A stretch of 64,000 bases of DNA, from the NCBI GenBank assembly GCA_015295835.1, contig DVEG01000027.1, forward strand, positions 124,001 through 188,000. The letters are read 5' to 3'. The position numbers and the translations under genes were made by a program. This DNA is from Oscillatoriaceae cyanobacterium M7585_C2015_266 (lineage in GTDB: Bacteria; Cyanobacteriota; Cyanobacteriia; Cyanobacteriales; Oscillatoriaceae). Of this stretch, positions 17,795-27,209 are shown piece by piece. Every line of letters begins with the position of its first letter. Position 1 is the first letter of the stretch. Below the pieces are notes generated by a model that saw only the letters and a list, made by a program, of their open reading frames with translations, had not been told where the DNA came from and did not search any database.

Positions 17795-18880
17795 ATGCCA
17801 AATCGCATGTCAGTAGGATATTCAAACGCTTATGTGCCGCGAAACCAACCCGATCCCATCCGTATTGGGGTAATTGGGGTAGGAAACATGGGACAACATC
17901 ACGCCCGCGTTCTCAGTTTGTTAAAAGATGTGGAGTTAGTCGGTGTAGCGGATATCAATATAGAACGGGGCTTAGACACTGCCAGCAAGTATCGGATTCG
18001 CTTTTTTGAAGATTATCGGGATTTACTCCCTCATGTTAATGCTGTCTGCATTGCTGTACCAACGAAACTGCACCACGCAGTGGGCATAACTTGCATGCAA
18101 GCAGGGGTACACGTTCTGATTGAAAAGCCAATTGCCGCCAGTATTGCAGAAGCCGAATCGCTAGTGAACACAGCCGCAGAAACTGGCTGTATCCTACAAG
18201 TAGGGCACATTGAGCGCTTTAACCCAGCCTTTCAAGAGCTCAGCAAGGTGCTTAAGACAGAAGAGCTCCTGGCTTTGGAAGCGCACCGCATGAGTCCTTA
18301 CTCTCATCGTGCCAATGACGTCTCTGTGGTTTTGGATCTGATGATCCACGATATAGATTTGTTGTTGGAAGTGGTTGCTTCTCCGGTGGTGAGGCTAACG
18401 GCTAGCGGTAGCCGCGCTTCTGGTTCTGGTTATTTAGATTATGTGACTGCTACCCTTGGTTTTGCTAATGGTATTGTCGCTACTCTGACGGCGAGCAAGG
18501 TGACTCACCGCAAAATCCGCCGCATTGTGGCTCATTGTAAGAATTCTTTGACAGAGGCAGATTTTCTTAATAATGAAATTTTGATTCACCGACAAACGAC
18601 TGCTAACTATTTGACGGCTTATGGTCAGGTGCTTTATCGGCAGGATGGTTTGATTGAGAAGGTCTATACCAGTAATATTGAGCCTTTACACGCTGAGTTA
18701 GAACATTTTGTCAGTTGTGTGCGCGGTGGGAATCAACCTTCTGTGGGGGGAGAACAAGCTTTGAAAGCGCTACGGTTGGCCAGCGTGATCGAACAGATGG
18801 CGATCGATGGTCAAGTTTGGTGTCCGCCAGATTTGGAGTGCAGCCCAAGGCATTCTTCTACGGTTTCCGTTGCTAACTAA
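17795..18880 (+). CDS. Gfo/Idh/MocA family NAD(P)-dependent oxidoreductase
   Basis: The 361-aa product (ATG at 17795, AGGAG at 17781-17785) opens with a Rossmann fold IGVIGVGNMGQHHARVL and has the family's EKP motif in HVLIEKPIAAS, followed by VGHIERFNPAF, and a C-terminal alpha/beta domain with DLMIHDIDLLLE. Such enzymes oxidise or reduce sugars, inositols, UDP-sugars or related compounds; the EKP lysine takes part in catalysis. The substrate is not evident and no sugar operon adjoins it. An upstream in-frame TTG at 17762 has no ribosome-binding site. A terminator follows at 18898-18935. Confidence 0.9.
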   Translation: MPNRMSVGYSNAYVPRNQPDPIRIGVIGVGNMGQHHARVLSLLKDVELVGVADINIERGLDTASKYRIRFFEDYRDLLPHVNAVCIAVPTKLHHAVGITCMQAGVHVLIEKPIAASIAEAESLVNTAAETGCILQVGHIERFNPAFQELSKVLKTEELLALEAHRMSPYSHRANDVSVVLDLMIHDIDLLLEVVASPVVRLTASGSRASGSGYLDYVTATLGFANGIVATLTASKVTHRKIRRIVAHCKNSLTEADFLNNEILIHRQTTANYLTAYGQVLYRQDGLIEKVYTSNIEPLHAELEHFVSCVRGGNQPSVGGEQALKALRLASVIEQMAIDGQVWCPPDLECSPRHSSTVSVAN

Positions 18881-18897
18881 ATTATGTAATATTAGTG

Positions 18898-18935
18898 AAG
18901 TGAGAATATAAAAGCCTACGGCTTTTCTCACTTTT
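18898..18935 (+). terminator. intrinsic terminator after the Gfo/Idh gene
   Basis: The arms AAAAGCC and GGCTTTT around a TAC loop are flanked by pairing GTGAG/CTCAC and end in TTTTT. It overlaps the convergent SGNH gene's 3' end by only a base or so and may serve mainly the plus-strand gene. Confidence 0.75.
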
Positions 18936-19885
18936 TATTTGGAGCCGGAAATGAGCAATGCTTCTATCAGGTTTTTGCTGAGCGCCTTACTGACAAACTC
19001 GTTACCGCTGGGGCTGAGGTGAATGTGGTCACGGTACAATGCTTTCGGATCGCTAGTTGCGTTGAAAAGTGCTAAGAAATCTATATAGGGAATTTGAGCG
19101 CTTTGAGTGAATGCAGTCAGACGCCGGCGTGCCTGCTTTTCGTAATCGCGGGGACCTGGTTCACCGATTTCTCGCAATAAAGGGGTCATGGCTAAGAGGA
19201 AGTAGGCGTTTTTTTGACTGGCGATTTCCAGCACTTGTCTAATGGCATCTAGGTTACGAGCTACGCGATCGCCCCCTTCTGCCCGTGCCGCTTTTAATTC
19301 TTCTGGTTCTTTTCGCCAGAGATAGCGGCTGAATACTTCTACCACTGCTAGGGGTGGTTGGCGGTTGGGATAGTTGCGATCGCGCCCCACAACTTGCGAC
19401 GTGGGAGCCGTAGCAAATAAGTCGTCGGTATTGAGCAACAGCACCACTGCCCGCGCTTCAAAGGTACCAAACCGCTGTAAGTAAGCTAGTTGATTTCGCG
19501 GTCCCCAAGAATTAGCGGAAGCATTCAACACTTCTACCTTTTGCTTGACAGCTGATGTTATCTGACGGGCTAGCATCGCTGAAATTGTGTTTTCTTCATC
19601 TGTCCACCAGCCTCCATTAGCCACCGAATCTCCCAATAACAACACTCGCAGTGTTGCAGCATCTGTCAGAGCCAATGGTGGACTTCGCATTGAATATTCG
19701 TTGATTTCCATCCGGTTGCCCAATCTTCTGAGCCTTTGGTTTGGCGCCGGTATATAACCTATTTTTTCATCCGGAATATAAATTATAGTTTCGCCAAAAC
19801 CAAATACTCGCAATATTACTTCTATTGTAAGATATATAATAAGTAATACGCAAGTGATTGTAAAAAAAATTCTGAATATGTTCAT
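18935..19885 (-). CDS. membrane-anchored SGNH/GDSL-type hydrolase
   Basis: From the ATG at 19885 (MNIFRIFFTITCV) the 316-aa product has one N-terminal membrane segment (about residues 4-24) and a large outer domain. LLLGDSVANGG carries the nucleophile serine of block I, and YRDHIHLSPSG carries the Asp-x-x-His pair of block V, so it is an SGNH-fold esterase or acyl hydrolase, perhaps acting on cell-surface glycans or lipids. The frame is open 38 codons further up, but that extension lacks a signal-like sequence. It diverges from btpA. Substrate unknown. Confidence 0.8.
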   Translation of the reverse strand: MNIFRIFFTITCVLLIIYLTIEVILRVFGFGETIIYIPDEKIGYIPAPNQRLRRLGNRMEINEYSMRSPPLALTDAATLRVLLLGDSVANGGWWTDEENTISAMLARQITSAVKQKVEVLNASANSWGPRNQLAYLQRFGTFEARAVVLLLNTDDLFATAPTSQVVGRDRNYPNRQPPLAVVEVFSRYLWRKEPEELKAARAEGGDRVARNLDAIRQVLEIASQKNAYFLLAMTPLLREIGEPGPRDYEKQARRRLTAFTQSAQIPYIDFLALFNATSDPKALYRDHIHLSPSGNEFVSKALSKNLIEALLISGSK

Positions 19886-20140
19886 ATGATATCCGTTTAT
19901 AAAGTTATAAAAATTCGAGCAGAATAACTGGTTCCATGAGCGCGGAAAAGCTTCAAATCCCGAAATTTTGTTACAGTTTTTTTCAAACCCAAATAGCAAT
20001 AGAGAGCTTATTTTCAGGTATAGTACCCTACAGATGGCCTAAGCGCGCCTGCAAAGGAAAGAAAAACAGCTTAGGACACCTTATTATTATTATTAGCAAT
20101 GCATTGACTCACTTAACTTACGAGTCCGAATCGTAAACTT

Positions 20141-20989
20141 GTGTACTTAAATCAGATATTCAAAACACCGAATCCTGTAATAGGTGTTGTACATTTACTG
20201 CCGTTGCCGACTTCTCCCCGCTGGGGGGGCAGCCTCAAAGCTGTTATCGAACGGGCAGAACAAGAAGCCACCGCCTTAGCATCTGGTGGCGCCAACGGGA
20301 TCCTCATAGAGAATTTTTTCGACGCCCCCTTCACCAAAGGAGCAGTCGATCCAGCAGTAGTCAGCGCCATGACATTAGTGGTGCAGCATGTAATGAATTT
20401 GGTAACGCTGCCAGTGGGCATTAACGTTTTGCGAAATGATGCCCGCAGTGGACTAGCGATCGCCACCTGCGTAGGAGCCAAATTCATTCGCGTCAACGTC
20501 CTGACCGGCGTCATGGCCACAGATCAGGGCTTGATCGAAGGACAAGCTTACGAACTCCTGCGTTACCGACGGGAATTGGCAAGCGATGTCAAAATCTTGG
20601 CAGATGTCCTAGTGAAACACGCCCGTCCCCTAGGTTCTCCCAACCTCACCACGGCAGTGCAAGAGACAATCGAACGCGGTTTAGCAGATGGGGTAATTCT
20701 TTCAGGTTGGGCCACAGGCAGCCCGCCCAGCATAGAAGACCTGGAACTGGCCAAGGCGGCCGCCAAGGACACACCGGTATTTATAGGCAGCGGTGCTAAT
20801 TGGGAGAACATCTCCACCTTGATACAGGCAGCAGACGGCGTCATCGTCTCCAGTTCCCTGAAAAGGCACGGGCGCATAGATCAATGTATCGATCCAATTC
20901 GCGTCAGCCAATTCGTAGAAGCAATGCGGCGGGGGATCGCGGCCAAGCAACCGTCAAAACCAGTTTCCTCAGTTAAAATTGAAAAATAG
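20141..20989 (+). CDS. btpA: photosystem I biogenesis protein BtpA
   Basis: BtpA is needed for stable accumulation of photosystem I reaction-centre proteins in Synechocystis (established for the family). The 282-aa product shows the BtpA-family TIM-barrel features: VIGVVHLLPLPTSPRWGG at the start, GANGILIENFFDAPF, FIRVNVLTGVMATDQG and VFIGSGANWENI. The start is GTG at 20141; no ATG precedes the conserved opening. It is the second photosystem I gene of the window, with psaE 39 kb away. The VKOR gene follows after 138 bp on the same strand. Confidence 0.94.
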   Translation: MYLNQIFKTPNPVIGVVHLLPLPTSPRWGGSLKAVIERAEQEATALASGGANGILIENFFDAPFTKGAVDPAVVSAMTLVVQHVMNLVTLPVGINVLRNDARSGLAIATCVGAKFIRVNVLTGVMATDQGLIEGQAYELLRYRRELASDVKILADVLVKHARPLGSPNLTTAVQETIERGLADGVILSGWATGSPPSIEDLELAKAAAKDTPVFIGSGANWENISTLIQAADGVIVSSSLKRHGRIDQCIDPIRVSQFVEAMRRGIAAKQPSKPVSSVKIEK

Positions 20990-21075
20990 TGCAAGGCGGA
21001 GATTTTGGATGATCAGATTGTCGCTAGTCAATGAGGACCTGCTGTATTTTACCAGCCGACAAAAAACAAAAGACT

Positions 21076-21106
21076 AGGACAATCTAAAATCTAAAATCTA
21101 AAATCC
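21076..21106. repeat. short tandem repeat AATCTAAA
   Basis: Three to four copies of an 8-bp unit (AATCTAAA) stand in tandem between btpA and the VKOR gene. It is a typical short intergenic tandem repeat of cyanobacteria. Confidence 0.55.
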
Positions 21107-21127
21107 CTGAGCAAAAAAATCAAAATC

Positions 21128-22087
21128 ATGCGCCGACGTTCTACTCCTTGGATTCATCGCTGGTCTCGCCCACTGATGGTGGCGATCGCAGCAGCAGGTG
21201 CCCTAGAAACAGCCTTTCTCACCGTCGTCGAATTGACCGGCAATGCCGCAGCCGTGTGCCCCACAAGCGGCTGTGAGGCCGCTCTTTCTAGCCCCTACGC
21301 TAAAGTTTTCGGAGTGCCCCTAACCCTATTCGGTTTTCTAGCCTATACCATTGTGGGCATTCTGGCAGCAGCTCCCCTAGCAATCAATCCAACCGAGGGC
21401 AAACAACTCCGCTCCAAAATAGAAAACCAAACTTGGCCTCTGCTGTTTGCCGGCACAACCGCTATGGCAATCTTCAGCAGCTATTTAATGTACATATTGA
21501 TTTTTGAAATTAAAGGGCTGTGTCCATACTGCGTCGTCTCGGCATTGTTCTCGCTGTCGCTATTTGTTCTCAGCGTCATCGGCAGAGAGTGGGAAGACAC
21601 CGGACAACTGTTATTTACAGGCATCCTCGTAGGAATGGTAACACTAACAACAGCACTTGGTGTATACGCCAATGTAAATACAGCCAATGCAACCGGAGGA
21701 GCCAATACTGCCATTAATACCCCCGGACAAGAGGGCAAGCCAATTACCACAACTTCTGGAGAGGCAGAAATCGCCCTCGCCAAACATCTAACACAAATAG
21801 GTGCCAAAGAGTACGGGGCTTACTGGTGCCCTCACTGTTACGAGCAAAAGCTACTTTTCGGTAAAGAGGCTGTTGCTTTGCTAAACTATATAGAATGCGA
21901 TCCAAATGGCAAAAATGCTCAGCCTCAGCTCTGCAAAGAGGCAAAAATAGAAGGCTATCCAACATGGGAAATCAACGGCAAGAAATATCCGGGGGCTTAT
22001 TCTTTGGAGAAATTAGCTGACTTATCTGGATACCAGGGACCACGTAATTTTAAAAATGCCAGCGCCGCACCAGGAGTACAGCGTTAG
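21128..22087 (+). CDS. VKOR-thioredoxin fusion (disulfide-bond formation)
   Basis: This integral membrane enzyme couples quinone reduction to disulfide formation in the periplasm or thylakoid lumen, replacing DsbB and DsbA. The VKOR part (residues 1-185, about five membrane helices) has the shuttle cysteines Cys44 and Cys49 (CPTSGC) and the quinone-site CPYC (132-135). After a Thr/Ala-rich linker (185-212) comes a thioredoxin-like domain with WCPHC (233-237). The 319-aa fusion is a known cyanobacterial and plant arrangement. The ATG start is clear. It probably shares a transcript with the DUF3181 gene 28 bp downstream. Confidence 0.94.
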   Translation: MRRRSTPWIHRWSRPLMVAIAAAGALETAFLTVVELTGNAAAVCPTSGCEAALSSPYAKVFGVPLTLFGFLAYTIVGILAAAPLAINPTEGKQLRSKIENQTWPLLFAGTTAMAIFSSYLMYILIFEIKGLCPYCVVSALFSLSLFVLSVIGREWEDTGQLLFTGILVGMVTLTTALGVYANVNTANATGGANTAINTPGQEGKPITTTSGEAEIALAKHLTQIGAKEYGAYWCPHCYEQKLLFGKEAVALLNYIECDPNGKNAQPQLCKEAKIEGYPTWEINGKKYPGAYSLEKLADLSGYQGPRNFKNASAAPGVQR

Positions 22088-22115
22088 CTCGTCTGGAAAG
22101 TGAGGATAAATAACT

Positions 22116-22427
22116 ATGGCTAAAACATTAACTTCAGAAGCGCTCGAATCCCTCGCCGCTGAGATAGGCGAAAACATTTACATCGATATCGCTAAGTGGC
22201 ATCTCTATTTGCGAGAAGCCCACCTGCATACAGTCTTGGCAGAACAACTCTATCCGCTACTCGTTTCAGGAGCAATAACTGAAAACCAAGTGCTACCAAT
22301 TTTGCAAGGCATTTCTGTACAAGTGGGTGGCGGCAAGCGAGAAATTCCCCTGCTGGATTTACTGCCAGTACGCTGTCAGGTTCAGTTAATGGATATTTTG
22401 GAAGAATTTCAACGCCAAATGGATTGA
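22116..22427 (+). CDS. DUF3181 family protein
   Basis: The 103-aa product matches a small, soluble family restricted to cyanobacteria and plastid lineages: IGENIYIDIAKWHLYLREAH, then LLVSGAITENQVLPILQ and VGGGKREIPLLDLLP. No catalytic residues are known for the family. It follows the VKOR gene by 28 bp on the same strand, and both end in a shared bidirectional terminator at 22440-22471, so co-transcription is likely. Whether it has a part in disulfide formation is open. Confidence 0.88.
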   Translation: MAKTLTSEALESLAAEIGENIYIDIAKWHLYLREAHLHTVLAEQLYPLLVSGAITENQVLPILQGISVQVGGGKREIPLLDLLPVRCQVQLMDILEEFQRQMD

Positions 22428-22439
22428 ATAAGTTTCGGT

Positions 22440-22471
22440 AAGGGGTAATGGAAAATGAGTTATTACCCCTT
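22440..22471. terminator. bidirectional terminator between DUF3181 and murJ
   Basis: A perfect 10-bp stem, AAGGGGTAAT/ATTACCCCTT, with a 12-nt loop, followed by a T-rich run on the plus strand. It stands between convergent genes and could serve both. Confidence 0.75.
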
Positions 22472-22486
22472 ATTTAATTTATTGAG

Positions 22487-24112
22487 CTAGGAAGCTTTCT
22501 TTCGGAGAAATTTTTGACGCAAGCGAGCGACAAAAATATCAACTTCTGCTAACTTCAGTTGAGTTGCAAGGGCAGCAAAAACACCCAAACCAACCAAAGA
22601 AGCGATCGCCAGTTGTAGCAACAGCACCAACAAGCCCTCAGATCCCAAAAGCCGCTCAGTACTCCAGAAAGTCCCCCAGCAAGCTAAACCAGCAACAACG
22701 CTGCCAGCACTCAGACTGGCAAAAGGAAAGAGCCATTCCAGCCAAGGCAACCCATTGAGCTTGCGATCAAGCAGCACCAACAGCATCACCATCGAACTGA
22801 TATTAACACCAACAGTAGCTAGCACCAAACCGGGTGCCCCAAAAGCATTAACCATCAGATAATCAAGTAAAGCATTTAGAAAAATATTAAAAACACTCAC
22901 CCGAAACGGAGTTTCTCCATCCCCCAAAGCATAAAACACCCGCACCAAAACATCGCGCCCCAGATAGACAAACATACCGAAAGCGTAAGCCATCAGCACC
23001 GGAGCAACAAAATTTGAAGCTTGAGAATTGAACGCACCTCGTTCATAAATCACCCGCACAATCGGCACAGCAAGAGACATTATTAGAGCACTCAGTGGCA
23101 ACATCGCCACAGCCGTGATCATTAAACCTTGACGAATTTTTCCTTTCAATTCTGACCAATACTGTGGCTCTGCAAGCCGAGAAAACACCGGCAGCAGGGG
23201 TACCAAAAGCACATTAGAGAGAATGCCCAAAGGGGTTTGCACCAACAAGCCGGCATAGCCCAAAGCAGAAGCAGCTTGAGGAATAAAAGAGGCAAACCAT
23301 AAGTCGGTGTAGACGTTGATTTGCATCATGCCGGAAGAAAAAGTCGCCGGCGCCAAGATTTTGAGGACATCCCGTACCCCAGGGCGGTTGAACTCAAATC
23401 GCAGTCGTAGGGTGCCCATGCCGGCACGCCACTGGGCGACTAACTGTACTAGCCACTGCAAAATCGCACCGGCTAGCGTTCCCCACGCTAAAACCAAACC
23501 GCCAATCCTGGCATATTCTGGCTCGATAATTTTTGGGCCAAGTTGTAAGGCGAGAATGCCTATGCCGCCAATGACTGCCACGCTGGAAAATAAGGGGCTG
23601 ATTGAGGGCAGCCAATATTGATCAGCGGCGTTGAGGGTGCCGAAACCAATGCCGATCAGACCAGCAAGTATGGCCATCGGGGCCATGATGCGAAATTGCT
23701 CTATGGCGATCGCTCTTATGGTTTGCCCTTCAGACGTCTTAGCTAATCCAGGAGCTACGAGCTCGGTGAGAGATTCAGCAAAAATAATCAGGGCAATAGT
23801 AACAATTAGCAGCGCACTGGAAACTATGGTAGTAATGGTTTCGACTAAGGGCGCGGCTTCTTCCTGTTTGCGCTTGGCAAGTACGCTAACGATCGCACTG
23901 TGAAAAGGGCCATTAATGCCCCCCAGTAATATAAGCAAAAAGCCAGGAATCACGTAGGCGTAGTTATAGGCATCAAAAGCCGGACCTACTCCAAAAGCAG
24001 CAGCGATCGCTTGCTGGCGCACCAAGCCAAATATTTTGCTAATCAGAGTGGCAACTGCCACAATCCCAGCAATTCCAGCTAGAGAACGAGAGGTTTTTGT
24101 TACTTCCGACAC
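22487..24112 (-). CDS. murJ: lipid II flippase MurJ (MviN)
   Basis: MurJ moves lipid-linked peptidoglycan precursor across the inner membrane. The 541-aa, very hydrophobic product has about fourteen predicted membrane helices and the family signatures: TLISKIFGLVRQQAIAAAFG at the start, AYNYAYVIPGFLLILLGGIN, and ALGDGETPFRVSVFNIFLNA. It starts at GTG (24112-24110). The basic C-terminus (LRQKFLRKKAS) is cytoplasmic. It converges with the DUF3181 gene and diverges from sfsA. Confidence 0.95.
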   Translation of the reverse strand: MSEVTKTSRSLAGIAGIVAVATLISKIFGLVRQQAIAAAFGVGPAFDAYNYAYVIPGFLLILLGGINGPFHSAIVSVLAKRKQEEAAPLVETITTIVSSALLIVTIALIIFAESLTELVAPGLAKTSEGQTIRAIAIEQFRIMAPMAILAGLIGIGFGTLNAADQYWLPSISPLFSSVAVIGGIGILALQLGPKIIEPEYARIGGLVLAWGTLAGAILQWLVQLVAQWRAGMGTLRLRFEFNRPGVRDVLKILAPATFSSGMMQINVYTDLWFASFIPQAASALGYAGLLVQTPLGILSNVLLVPLLPVFSRLAEPQYWSELKGKIRQGLMITAVAMLPLSALIMSLAVPIVRVIYERGAFNSQASNFVAPVLMAYAFGMFVYLGRDVLVRVFYALGDGETPFRVSVFNIFLNALLDYLMVNAFGAPGLVLATVGVNISSMVMLLVLLDRKLNGLPWLEWLFPFASLSAGSVVAGLACWGTFWSTERLLGSEGLLVLLLQLAIASLVGLGVFAALATQLKLAEVDIFVARLRQKFLRKKAS

Positions 24113-24291
24113 AAATCGTTAAAAATAGCTACAGTGCTGCACATTATTTAATCGCGAATCCGGCAACCGCAACTCTGGCTCTGGTGGCACGGCGAGGGGC
24201 GCGCGGGCTTCTGGCTTGCACAATTCTAAATTTATAGCCTCTCATCAGGATACTGACAGTCGCGACACGATACTGATTCTCACACCAAGGA

Positions 24292-25017
24292 ATGGAATTA
24301 ATTTACAAATACCCTACACTTTACCCCGGCATTCTGATTAAACGCTACAAGCGGTTTTTAGCAGATATAAAACTTGATACAGGCGAACAAATTACCGCCC
24401 ACTGCCCTAATCCCGGACAAATGCGGGGGCTGTCTGCACCGGGTAGTCGTGTTCTGGTATCCCGCAGCCAAAATGTCAAACGTAAATTGCGCTACAGTTT
24501 GGAATTAGTCGCAGTTCAAAATAGCGAAAAAACCTGGGTAGGAGTAAATACAAATTTGCCTAATCAGGTGATAAAATTAGCTCTTCAGCAGCGAATATTT
24601 CCTGAATTAGGAGAATACGAGCAAATTATCAGTGAAGTTACTTACGGGCAAAATCAAAAAAGTCGAGTCGATTTTTTGCTCAGCCGTAGTCAGGGAAAAT
24701 CGCCAATTTATTTAGAAGTGAAAAATGTTACTTGGGCGGAAGGAAAAACGGCACTTTTCCCTGATGCCGTGACAGTGCGAGGGCAGCAACACCTGCTGGA
24801 TATGATGGCAGTAGTTCGCAAGGGGGCGCGTGCTGTTACTTTGTTTTTTATTAGTCGCAGTGATTGCGATCAGTTTGTACCCGGTGATAACGCCGATCCA
24901 GTTTATGGTAAGTTATTGCGCTCTGCAGTGAAGCAGGGAGTGGAGATATTGCCTTGTCGATTTGAAATGACGCCGCTAGGAATTCGCTATTTGGGATTGG
25001 CAAACTTGCAAATTTGA
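24292..25017 (+). CDS. sfsA: SfsA family DNA/RNA nuclease
   Basis: The 241-aa product matches SfsA: YPGILIKRYKRFLADI at the start, ITAHCPNPGQMRGLSAPGS (OB-like, nucleic-acid binding), and a PD-(D/E)XK-like core SRVDFLL then IYLEVKNVTWAEG. SfsA was first described as 'sugar fermentation stimulation' in E. coli and has since been assigned nuclease features; its role in cyanobacteria is unclear. The ATG at 24292 directly follows AAGGA, which is closer than normal, but conserved residues begin within six codons, leaving no other start. Confidence 0.92.
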   Translation: MELIYKYPTLYPGILIKRYKRFLADIKLDTGEQITAHCPNPGQMRGLSAPGSRVLVSRSQNVKRKLRYSLELVAVQNSEKTWVGVNTNLPNQVIKLALQQRIFPELGEYEQIISEVTYGQNQKSRVDFLLSRSQGKSPIYLEVKNVTWAEGKTALFPDAVTVRGQQHLLDMMAVVRKGARAVTLFFISRSDCDQFVPGDNADPVYGKLLRSAVKQGVEILPCRFEMTPLGIRYLGLANLQI

Positions 25018-25095
25018 GGAATTTGTGAGATAATGTTGTATCTTATTTTGGCGATCGCATACAAGGCGCTAAGAACGCTTGCATTTTAAAATACA

Positions 25096-27099
25096 TTAAA
25101 ATACAGTGAAATCAGCGCTGGTGAGAGCTGAAGGCTCAACTCCGATTAGCGTTGCCAAAATTTCCCCAGTTGCAGCAATGCGGATTAAACTATCAGCACC
25201 CACTGCCTGGATTTGTAAATCCTGAAATCTCAAACCAGCAACCAAAGCTATTACATCCTCCCCATCTATAAAATCTGTAATCGTGTCAGCCATTGCCTGA
25301 GTCATGCCGCCATCCCCTGGAGCGTAGACAAAGATATCCTTACCAATACCACCTGTGATCACATCAGCACCGCGAGCGCCAGTGATGACATCTGCGCCCT
25401 GTGCACCGATAATTCTATTGGCTTCATTGTTGCCTAGAATACCGTCATTACCAGGGGTGCCGATCAAATTTTCGATTATAGTTCCGTAAGCGATCGCTGT
25501 TACATACAAATCAGACGTATAAGTTTTTCCAGAAGGATCACCAAAGGCAATAAAAGTCGTGCCGTTAATCGCCGCAGTAGTCGTATTCCTTCCCCCCTCA
25601 TTCATATCAAAAAAGTAACTATTAGTTCCCGGCAGTTCTGAAAAATCAAAAGTGTCAATTCCCCCCGCATCCCAGATAGTTTGTTTTACTTGTAGGAAAG
25701 TACTACTATCGAACTTATAAGTCGTATTAGTTATATTAAAATCATTAGTGCCGTAAATTACATGCAGCGAGCGAATATCATAAGGCATCGGCGTACTTGC
25801 CCCTACTCCTGCAAAGTTGTAACTCATTACAGTATTAGTATTATTATCTTTTGGAAAAGCTAAAAACGGCCCCTCATCTGCGCTCGCCTGTTGCTCGTCA
25901 TTCAAACTAAAACCTTCATAATTATTGGGGTGTTTCAGCCCCAAAGCATGACCGATTTCATGAATCAAACTTTCGTAACCATAACTACCAGGACCGCTGG
26001 CAAATGACAAAGCAGGATTGCTTTCATAAGCACGGCTTAAATGTATGTCACCGCCAATTCCGTCTCCTGGCTCATAAGTATAAGCATAGTTTGGACCATC
26101 GGAAAATAGGATGCGGATTTGACCTTCGCTGGGGGGTCTGTCTGGCACCTCGACTAAATTAAAAGGAAGAATTTCGTTATATTTTTGCATAATTTGCCGG
26201 ACGTTATTTTTGATAGCTTCGCTGACTTCCCCTACACCTGATTCCGAGCCTTGGTATAAAGGGGCTGAAGCTGTGGTAACGAAACTATAGGTGAGGGTGC
26301 CTCCTGGCAATATTCCCCAACGTTTAGCAAGAGGTTCTCGCTCGAATTGTTGGGTTTCTCCTGTTGTTTGTTGAGTTTGATTTGGGGCGGGTGTTAACCA
26401 AATTAAGGAAGCGATCGCCTCTGGATCAAAAAAAAGAGAAGGTCGACGCCCCTCTGCCAGCCCTAAAGTCACATAATGTTCAAAAGCTTGCCGATTGTCG
26501 AACCCTTTTGCTTTTAAATCTCTGTTTGTATCTAAATAGTAAAACGGATCAAATATAAGAGAAGCACGGCGCCCTTCTCCCAATCCAAAAATCTGATAAT
26601 GTTGCAGCAGTTGCTTATTATTAAAACCAGCCGCTCTCAAATCAGGGTTGTTTAACCTATAATAATTAGCATCGAAAAATTCCGAAGACTTGCGTCCTTC
26701 TAATAAACCATAAGTAAAATAGTGTTCTATCGCTCGGACGCGCTGGTTTCTCAGACTTTCCTGTTGCTCTCCAATTACATCCGGGTTGTTATAAATATAG
26801 TAGTCTGGATTGAAAAAAGCTGATGGTAGGCGTCCTTCTCGGATTCCAAAAGTTCTAAAATGTTGGTAAAGTTGCTGGTTACTTAAATTCTTTAAATCTG
26901 GATAAAAATTTCGGTAAAATTGCAGATCAAAAATAGGTGAAAACCTGAGTCCTTCCCTAAGACCAAATTTATCAAAGTGTTCTCTTGCTTCCTGCCTACT
27001 TTTGCCAGCTAATTCAGGATTAATAGCCCGATAGAAATCAGCATCGAATAAATCTATAATTGGTGAGGGAAACAGAGGAGTAAGAAAAATACTAACCAT
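25096..27099 (-). CDS. serralysin-like M10 metalloprotease with N-terminal repeats and RTX C-terminus
   Basis: The 667-aa product has three parts. Residues about 15-235 hold five repeats of about 40-45 aa with the pattern FDxxYYxxNPDLxxxG, QxxxHYxxFGLxEGRxxS, plus a partial sixth. The middle part is an M10 metzincin with zinc motif HEIGHALGLKH (near 376-388) and Met-turn VMSYNF. The end (about 545-620) has RTX nonapeptides such as GADVITGARGADVITGG, expected to bind calcium and to direct type I secretion. There is no N-terminal signal peptide, as expected for RTX export. Secretion genes are not nearby. Its target is unknown. The ATG start is clear. Confidence 0.88.
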   Translation of the reverse strand: MVSIFLTPLFPSPIIDLFDADFYRAINPELAGKSRQEAREHFDKFGLREGLRFSPIFDLQFYRNFYPDLKNLSNQQLYQHFRTFGIREGRLPSAFFNPDYYIYNNPDVIGEQQESLRNQRVRAIEHYFTYGLLEGRKSSEFFDANYYRLNNPDLRAAGFNNKQLLQHYQIFGLGEGRRASLIFDPFYYLDTNRDLKAKGFDNRQAFEHYVTLGLAEGRRPSLFFDPEAIASLIWLTPAPNQTQQTTGETQQFEREPLAKRWGILPGGTLTYSFVTTASAPLYQGSESGVGEVSEAIKNNVRQIMQKYNEILPFNLVEVPDRPPSEGQIRILFSDGPNYAYTYEPGDGIGGDIHLSRAYESNPALSFASGPGSYGYESLIHEIGHALGLKHPNNYEGFSLNDEQQASADEGPFLAFPKDNNTNTVMSYNFAGVGASTPMPYDIRSLHVIYGTNDFNITNTTYKFDSSTFLQVKQTIWDAGGIDTFDFSELPGTNSYFFDMNEGGRNTTTAAINGTTFIAFGDPSGKTYTSDLYVTAIAYGTIIENLIGTPGNDGILGNNEANRIIGAQGADVITGARGADVITGGIGKDIFVYAPGDGGMTQAMADTITDFIDGEDVIALVAGLRFQDLQIQAVGADSLIRIAATGEILATLIGVEPSALTSADFTVF

Positions 27100-27209
27100 T
27101 TGCTTTTTCGAGGAAAAGTAGAAATTTTAGAGGTAACCGGGAGCGGAAAGGGGGTAATACGCCTCTAATCCGAACCCGGAACTGCTACAAATGTTATGAC
27201 GATAAAAAT

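Noticed and set aside
19936-20136. Small plus-strand frame and a tRNA-like T-loop sequence near 19950
   Set aside because: No cloverleaf can be drawn, and the frame lacks protein character.
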